Below are positions 5,883 through 9,865 of a stretch of DNA of 9,865 nt, piece after piece. The notes beneath the pieces were generated by a model. It ran no database searches, had not been told where the DNA came from, and saw only the letters and a program-made list of their open reading frames with translations. The stretch is from the NCBI GenBank assembly GCA_029879665.1, contig JAOUPW010000032.1, forward strand, positions 1 through 9,865. Reading direction: 5' to 3'. Position 1 is the stretch's first letter. Each line of letters opens with the position of its first letter. The position numbers and the translations under genes were made by a program. This DNA is from Rhodospirillales bacterium. GTDB lineage: Bacteria > Pseudomonadota > Alphaproteobacteria > Rhodospirillales > JAOUPW01.

Positions 5883-7154
5883 ATGAAGGTACTGGTGGTT
5901 GGCTCTGGAGGCCGCGAACATGCACTTTGCTGGGCGATCAAAAAATCGCCTAAATGCAAGGAACTCTTCTCTGCCCCCGGAAATGCGGGTATCGCTCAGA
6001 TCGCTGAATGTGCCGACATTGCCGTTGACGATATCAACGGCTTGGTTTCCTTCGCTAAATCAAAAAATATCGATTTTGTCGTCGTCGGACCTGAAATCCC
6101 GCTGGTCGCGGGTCTGGTTGACCGGCTGAACGCAGCCGGGATCATGGCTTTTGGGCCCAACGCGGCGGCGGCCGAGCTGGAAGGCTCAAAAATCTTCATG
6201 AAGGATTTGTGCGCCAAGTACGGCATCCCCACGGGAAAATACGAATACTTCGATGATTGCGACGCTGCCAAGGAATATCTGATCCGAAATCGTCCCCCCA
6301 TCGTCGTCAAGGCTGATGGGCTTGCCGCCGGCAAGGGCGTAATCCTGTGCCGCAACGAAAACGAAGCGTTTGCCGCCATCGATCACATCATCAGCGAGCG
6401 TGCGTTTGGCGCCGCCGGCGACCGGGTGGTGATCGAGGAATTCCTGCACGGGGAAGAAGCCAGCTTTTTCGCGTTGGTGGACGGCGAACATGCCATCCCC
6501 CTAGTCACCGCCCAGGACCACAAAGCCGTCAACGACGGCGATGAAGGTCCCAACACTGGCGGCATGGGCGCCTACACGCCGGCACCGGTGGTAGACGCCG
6601 CCATGTCACAACGGATCATGGACGAAATTATCACCCCCACGGTCAAGGCCATGGCCGCCGAAGGCCGTCCTTACAAGGGCGTGTTGTTCGCCGGTATTAT
6701 GATTTCCGAGAACGGACCTAAGGTCCTTGAATTCAACGTCCGCTTCGGCGATCCCGAATGCCAAGCCATGATGCTGCGCCTGAAATCCGACATTCTGGAA
6801 GCTCTTCATGCCTGCGCCACCGGCAAACTGAAAAAGGTTAAGCTGGACTGGCATGACGAAACCGCCCTCGTGGTGGTCATGGCGACGAAGGGCTATCCCG
6901 GTTTTTATGAAAAGGGATCTGAAATCCGGGGCCTTGATAAGGTCAACGGATCCGATGACGTCCATGTCTTCCATGCCGGCACCCGGGAAGACGCCGGCCG
7001 CATTATCGCCAACGGTGGACGCGTACTGGGCGTGACCGCCCTTGGCTCGAACGTCGCCAAAGCGCAAAAGCGCGCCTATCAGACCGTTGACGGTATCGAC
7101 TGGCCGGAAGGATTCTGCCGCCGGGATATTGGCTGGCGAGCCATCAATCGATAA
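5883..7154 (+). CDS. purD: Phosphoribosylamine-glycine ligase PurD
   Basis: GAR synthetase joins 5-phosphoribosylamine and glycine with ATP, the second step of de novo purine synthesis, in the cytoplasm. The product has 423 residues, the usual length for a stand-alone PurD. Seen: the N-terminal domain with GSGGREHAL (7-15), APGNAGIA (31-38) and VVVGPEIPL (66-74); the ATP-grasp domain with VVKADGLAAGKGV (141-153), EEFLHGEEASFF (185-196), DHKAVNDGDEGPNTGGMGAY (212-231) and LEFNVRFGDPECQ (282-294); and the C-terminal domain ending GFCRRDIGWRAI (410-421). All key ATP-grasp residues appear intact. ATG 5883 has a GAGGA site 8 nt upstream. It is transcribed divergently from xseA across 58 bp. The DUF1244 gene follows after 35 nt with no terminator visible between, so both may be on one transcript. 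Confidence 0.98.
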   Translation: MKVLVVGSGGREHALCWAIKKSPKCKELFSAPGNAGIAQIAECADIAVDDINGLVSFAKSKNIDFVVVGPEIPLVAGLVDRLNAAGIMAFGPNAAAAELEGSKIFMKDLCAKYGIPTGKYEYFDDCDAAKEYLIRNRPPIVVKADGLAAGKGVILCRNENEAFAAIDHIISERAFGAAGDRVVIEEFLHGEEASFFALVDGEHAIPLVTAQDHKAVNDGDEGPNTGGMGAYTPAPVVDAAMSQRIMDEIITPTVKAMAAEGRPYKGVLFAGIMISENGPKVLEFNVRFGDPECQAMMLRLKSDILEALHACATGKLKKVKLDWHDETALVVVMATKGYPGFYEKGSEIRGLDKVNGSDDVHVFHAGTREDAGRIIANGGRVLGVTALGSNVAKAQKRAYQTVDGIDWPEGFCRRDIGWRAINR

Positions 7155-7189
7155 GGCTGGCGATACATTACCCGCCAAGGACAACCATC

Positions 7190-7507
7190 ATGGACGATAA
7201 AACCCGCACCGAACTGGAAGCCGCCGCTTTTCGCGGCCTGGTCGGTCATTTGCAAAAACGCACCGATGTGCAGAATATCGACATCATGAATCTTGCCGGG
7301 TTCTGCCGCAACTGTCTTTCCAAATGGTACATGGCCGCGGCCAAGGAACGCGGCATCGACATGTCCTACGATGAGGCCCGGGAAGTGGTCTACGGCATGG
7401 CCTATGACGAGTGGAAAGACAAATATCAGTTAGAAGCCAGCGACGAACAAAAAAATAAGTTCAAGGAAACCATGCCGCTGCACGCCGAGATCAGCGGCCA
7501 CACTTGA
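7190..7507 (+). CDS. DUF1244 family protein
   Basis: A 105-residue protein of the DUF1244 family, found widely in proteobacteria and without an established biochemical role. The diagnostic block runs from HLQKRTDVQN (20-29) through NLAGFCRNCLSKWY (34-47), with the conserved C39-x-x-C42 pair, and on to YGMAYDEWKDKYQ (68-80). The protein looks helical, soluble and cytoplasmic, with no signal peptide. The CxxC pair could bind a metal or be redox-active, but no second ligand pair is seen, so this is only a suggestion. The start ATG 7190 has AAGGA 8 nt upstream. It lies 35 nt behind purD and converges on tadA, with only 17 nt between the two ends and no good terminator there. Confidence 0.9.
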   Translation: MDDKTRTELEAAAFRGLVGHLQKRTDVQNIDIMNLAGFCRNCLSKWYMAAAKERGIDMSYDEAREVVYGMAYDEWKDKYQLEASDEQKNKFKETMPLHAEISGHT

Positions 7508-7524
7508 GCCCGCCGTTTCCGCGG

Positions 7525-7977
7525 TTAGCGCCGTGCCCGGAAAAATTCCTTCAATAATTCCCCGCAGGCCTGTTCCTCCACACCGCCGATCACTTCCGGG
7601 CGGTGGTGGCAGGTAGGTTGATCGTAGAAACGCGGCCCGTGCTCGACGCCGCCGCCCTTGGGATCGTAGGCGCCGAAGACGAGCTTGCGGATCCGGGCAA
7701 ATGAGATCGCGGCGGCGCACATGGCGCAAGGTTCCAGGGTTACGTATAGATCGCAATTCTCCAGCCGCGGATTGCCGCCAGCCATGGCCGCGTCGCGGAT
7801 CGCCAGCACTTCGGCATGGGCCGTAGGATCGCCGAGTTCCTCGGTGCGGTTGCCGGCGGCGGCAAAAATTTCCCCTGTCGCACTGTCCACCAGTACCGCG
7901 CCCACCGGCACTTCGCCGCGCTCACCTGCTTTTAGCGCCTCTTCGATGGCGCTTTTCATGGGGTTGCGATTGTTCAT
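7525..7977 (-). CDS. tadA: tRNA adenosine(34) deaminase TadA
   Basis: TadA deaminates adenosine 34 to inosine in the anticodon wobble position of tRNA-Arg(ACG), needed to read CGC and CGA-type arginine codons. The product has 150 residues. It shows the cytidine-deaminase zinc motif: HAE (H54, catalytic E56) and PCAMC (C84, C87), with PVGAVLVD (24-31) and ARIRKLVFGAYDPKGG (94-109). The tRNA-specific deaminase features such as the FYDQ segment (117-120) separate it from other deaminases such as guanine or cytosine deaminases. The start is taken at ATG 7977. An in-frame ATG at 7959 is possible, since helix one begins around there, and the frame is open upstream to 8013 without similarity. No strong Shine-Dalgarno is visible at either start. 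It is divergent from the C26 gene and converges on DUF1244. Confidence 0.95.
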   Translation of the reverse strand: MNNRNPMKSAIEEALKAGERGEVPVGAVLVDSATGEIFAAAGNRTEELGDPTAHAEVLAIRDAAMAGGNPRLENCDLYVTLEPCAMCAAAISFARIRKLVFGAYDPKGGGVEHGPRFYDQPTCHHRPEVIGGVEEQACGELLKEFFRARR

Positions 7978-8015
7978 GACCGCACCCTGCCCGCTGATGG
8001 AACGCGGCGTCAAGG

Positions 8016-8043
8016 GGCGCGGTCCGCTTGCCCGGACTGCGCC
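8016..8043 (+). promoter_or_regulatory. Strong stem-loop in the leader of the C26 amidotransferase gene
   Basis: An 11-bp inverted repeat with one G-T pair: left arm ggcgcggtccg (8016-8026), loop cttgcc, right arm cggactgcgcc (8033-8043). The odd pair is a G-U wobble in plus-strand RNA but an A-C mismatch in minus-strand RNA, so the fold suits the rightward transcript. It ends 22 nt before ATG 8066 and is followed by taaagcctaaag, not a T-run, so it is not a standard terminator. It may be a leader structure or a palindromic operator in the 88-bp divergent region with tadA. Confidence 0.4.
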
Positions 8044-8055
8044 TAAAGCCTAAAG
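8042..8055. repeat. Tandem 7-bp direct repeat (CCTAAAG x2)
   Basis: CCTAAAG is repeated head to tail between the stem-loop at 8016-8043 and ATG 8066. The first copy shares two bases with the stem. Two copies of 7 bp can arise by chance or slippage; a binding site is possible but not shown. Confidence 0.4.
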
Positions 8056-8065
8056 TGCGCGGATT

Positions 8066-8803
8066 ATGGATATCCCGATTATCGGCATTACCCTGGACCA
8101 CGAAGAACCCGGCAGCTATTCCAAGTTTCCGTGGTATGCGGCACGGGTGAATTATGCTTCCGCCGTGGCTCGCGCCGGCGGATTGCCTGTGTTTTTGCCT
8201 TATCAGATGACTTTGGTGGACAAGTATCTCGACACCATCGACGGACTGATCATCACCGGCGGAAATTTCGACGTCGACCCGTCGCTGTTCGGCGCCGACC
8301 ACCGCCACGCCGCCGTCAAGACCAAGGAAGCACGCACCGAATTCGAAGCCGCCCTTACCAAGGGCGCCCTTCAACGCGGCGGACCGGTGTTGGGCATTTG
8401 CGGCGGCATGCAACTTCTCAACGTTCTTCTCGGCGGCACTCTGATCCAGCACATTCCTGACCAAGTCGAAAACGCGCTGGCTCACGAACAACCCGGCCCC
8501 CGCGATGAAACCAGTCACGACGTTATCATCAAGGAAGATACCCTGCTGCATCGCATTATCGGCGGCAGGGGCGGCAATACCATTGCCGTCAATAGCGCCC
8601 ATCATCAGGCCGCGGGCGACGTGCCCGCCACCGCCGTCGTCAACGCCACCGCGCCAGACGGCGTGATCGAAGGAATCGAGGCGCCGGATTATTTTTTCTG
8701 CCTCGGGGTGCAGTGGCATCCCGAATTCGAACTAACCGACGCTGACGTTCGCATTTTCGCGGCCTTCGTCGAAGCCGCGCGGCGCTATGCCAAACCCGAG
8801 TGA
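8066..8803 (+). CDS. Class I glutamine amidotransferase-like protein, peptidase C26 family
   Basis: A 245-residue protein of the gamma-glutamyl-gamma-aminobutyrate hydrolase (PuuD-like) branch of class I glutamine amidotransferases. These enzymes hydrolyse gamma-glutamyl amides with a Cys-His-Glu triad. Seen: IIGITLDHE near the N-terminus, DGLIITGGNFDVDPSLFG (59-76), the nucleophile elbow LGICGGMQLLNV (109-120, C112), NSAHHQA (176-182) and LGVQWHPEF (213-221, H218 and E220). The triad is complete, so the protein should be catalytic. The true substrate is unknown. No other putrescine-degradation gene is near, so a PuuD role is not supported by context. ATG 8066 follows a structured leader, and only a weak ribosome site is visible. 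The 3' end overlaps the pseudouridine synthase gene by 17 nt, so the two are co-expressed. It lies between tadA and the rluB-like/rsmD pair, which in many alphaproteobacteria are direct neighbours; this is from memory. Confidence 0.92.
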   Translation: MDIPIIGITLDHEEPGSYSKFPWYAARVNYASAVARAGGLPVFLPYQMTLVDKYLDTIDGLIITGGNFDVDPSLFGADHRHAAVKTKEARTEFEAALTKGALQRGGPVLGICGGMQLLNVLLGGTLIQHIPDQVENALAHEQPGPRDETSHDVIIKEDTLLHRIIGGRGGNTIAVNSAHHQAAGDVPATAVVNATAPDGVIEGIEAPDYFFCLGVQWHPEFELTDADVRIFAAFVEAARRYAKPE

Positions 8804-9746
8804 ACCCAAACCCGAAAGAATTGCCAAGGTTTTGGCGCGCGCGGGACTTTGTTCCCGGCGCGACGCCGAACGGTGGGTCGCCGAAGGGCGGGTTAAGGTC
8901 AACGGTAAAATCCTTACCACCCCGGCAGTCACGGTCATCCCTTCGGATACCGTTCAGGTGGACGGCAAACCCCTACCGCAAGCGCAGGCCCCCAGATTGT
9001 GGCGTTATCACAAACCTCCCGGGCTGGTCACCAGCCACCGCGATCCGGAAGGCCGGCCGACCGTTTTCGAACGGCTGGACAAGCGCCTGCCCCGGGTGGT
9101 TTCCGTGGGACGGCTCGATCTCACCTCGGAAGGGTTGCTGCTGCTGACCAACGACGGCGGTCTGGCGCGCCGGATGGAACTGCCCTCGACGGGATGGCTC
9201 CGGCGCTACCGGGTGAGGGTGCACGGCACCGTCAGCGCCGACAAGCTAGCCTCGCTCAAGGACGGCATCACCATCAGCGGTATTCAATACGGCCCGATCA
9301 AAGCCGCCCTCGATAGCCAACGCGGCGCCAATGCCTGGTTGACGGTGTCGCTGACGGAAGGCAAGAACCGGGAAATCCGCAAAGTGATGGAACACTTGGG
9401 GCTTACCGTTACCCGCCTGATTCGAACCACCTACGGTCCTTTTCAGTTGGGACATTTGGAAAAAGGCCAGATCGCCGAGGTTCCGCCCAGAACGATGCTT
9501 GAACAACTGGGCACGTCGCCTTCCGGCGACGGAATAGTATCCAAAGACAAGCTCGCCAAAACGGGCTGGGCCAAACCCAAGGAAAAGAAAAATGCCCGGC
9601 CCCGCACAAAGTCGGACGGAAAAAATAAATCGGATAAAAGTTCTTCTTTGGAAAAACCTTTTGCCGGCAAACCTTATCGGAAAAAGAGACAATCAAAACC
9701 TAAACTGAAGTCCGCATCTTCCCGCCCCAAGGATCGGCGTACATGA
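8787..9746 (+). CDS. rluB: RsuA/RluB-family rRNA pseudouridine synthase with basic C-terminal tail
   Basis: Converts a uridine in rRNA to pseudouridine; RluB-type members act on 23S rRNA helix 90 near the peptidyl transferase centre. The product has 319 residues. Seen: an N-terminal S4 RNA-binding domain (about 9-55, RIAKVLARAGLCSRRDAERW), then the catalytic domain with YHKPPGLVTS (74-83), the catalytic aspartate D111 in VGRLDLTSEGLLLLTNDG (107-124), and EGKNREIRKVMEHLGL (191-206). After about residue 250 follows a tail of some 68 residues with 19 Lys and 7 Arg, probably disordered and RNA-binding. RluB and RluE or RsuA are hard to tell apart by eye; the S4 domain and basic tail favour RluB. 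The ATG 8787 lies inside the C26 gene (17-nt overlap). The stop overlaps the rsmD start as ATGA. Confidence 0.92.
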   Translation: MPNPSEPKPERIAKVLARAGLCSRRDAERWVAEGRVKVNGKILTTPAVTVIPSDTVQVDGKPLPQAQAPRLWRYHKPPGLVTSHRDPEGRPTVFERLDKRLPRVVSVGRLDLTSEGLLLLTNDGGLARRMELPSTGWLRRYRVRVHGTVSADKLASLKDGITISGIQYGPIKAALDSQRGANAWLTVSLTEGKNREIRKVMEHLGLTVTRLIRTTYGPFQLGHLEKGQIAEVPPRTMLEQLGTSPSGDGIVSKDKLAKTGWAKPKEKKNARPRTKSDGKNKSDKSSSLEKPFAGKPYRKKRQSKPKLKSASSRPKDRRT

Positions 9747-9865
9747 GAATAGTCGGCGGCAAATTTCGCGGCCGTCCTCTAAAAGCCCCCGACGGCCAAG
9801 CCCTTCGCCCCACTTCTGACCGGGCCAGAGAAGCTATTTTCAACATCCTGATTCATAAATTCGAA
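9743..9865 (+). CDS. rsmD: 16S rRNA (guanine(966)-N(2))-methyltransferase RsmD, 3' truncated by window
   Basis: Only the first 41 codons are present. They read MRIVGGKFRGRPLKAP, then LRPTSDRAREAIFNIL, the conserved N-terminal signature of RsmD (IxGGxxRGRxL and RPTxDRxREAxFNxL). The enzyme methylates N2 of G966 in 16S rRNA. The SAM-binding and catalytic NPPY motifs lie beyond the window end. ATG 9743 overlaps the rluB-like stop as ATGA, with AAGGA 9 nt upstream. Pairing of a 23S pseudouridine synthase with a 16S methyltransferase makes this a ribosome-modification operon. Confidence 0.92.
   Translation, partial: MRIVGGKFRGRPLKAPDGQALRPTSDRAREAIFNILIHKFE

Noticed and set aside
5825..5959. Upstream extension of XseA by 45 residues
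   Set aside because: It would run through the divergent region and into purD, and has no similarity to exonuclease VII. ATG 5824 gives the normal N-terminus leading into the OB-fold.
7922..8719. 265-codon open frame on the minus strand opposite the C26 gene
   Set aside because: The plus strand encodes a complete class I amidotransferase with an intact triad. The antisense frame shows no domain and would overlap tadA.
1..9865. CRISPR arrays, tRNA or rRNA genes, insertion sequences, prophage or defence genes
   Set aside because: No regularly spaced repeats, transposase or integrase frames, or RNA-gene-like sequences were seen. The window is nearly filled with recognised housekeeping genes.

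Overview
The window looks like an ordinary chromosomal stretch of a Gram-negative alphaproteobacterium, most likely a member of the Rhodospirillales or a related lineage. The evidence is GC-rich coding DNA, lipid A genes, a DUF1244 gene, and the tadA / RsuA-RluB-type pseudouridine synthase / rsmD neighbourhood common in that class. The lineage is an inference from gene content only. No RNA gene, CRISPR array, insertion sequence or prophage part was seen. There is no gene-free stretch over 300 bases; the longest is about 170 bases, between the lpxL-like gene and the small secreted-protein gene.

Bases 1-3090, + strand: an envelope operon with tight spacing. It holds the C-terminal half of an MsbA-type lipid exporter, a DUF374 acyltransferase-like protein (GTG start), LpxK (lipid A 4'-kinase) and an LpxL/HtrB-type lipid A acyltransferase. 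Successive genes are 4 nt apart, overlapping by 14 nt, and overlapping by 11 nt. Together they make, acylate and export lipid A. A kdtA/waaA gene is not present between DUF374 and lpxK.

Bases 3091-3260: a convergent spacer with three stem-loops, including a 14-bp bidirectional terminator.

Bases 3261-5824, - strand: xseA (exonuclease VII large subunit), then a secreted M23 metallopeptidase starting inside the xseA stop (GTGA, 4-nt overlap), then after 105 nt a 55-residue secreted protein of unknown function.

Bases 5825-5882: a 58-bp divergent region with a 15-bp palindrome. Bases 5883-7507, + strand: purD (GAR synthetase), then a DUF1244 gene after 35 nt.

Bases 7525-7977, - strand: tadA (tRNA A34 deaminase), convergent with DUF1244. 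Bases 8066-9865, + strand: a class I glutamine amidotransferase / peptidase C26 protein, an RluB-like 23S rRNA pseudouridine synthase with a basic tail, and the first 41 codons of rsmD. These three overlap by 17 and 4 nt and look co-translated.

I found no obviously new multi-gene system. The items most worth a second look are the 55-residue secreted protein, the structured leader in front of the C26 gene, the xseA-M23 coupling, and the divergent palindrome before purD.
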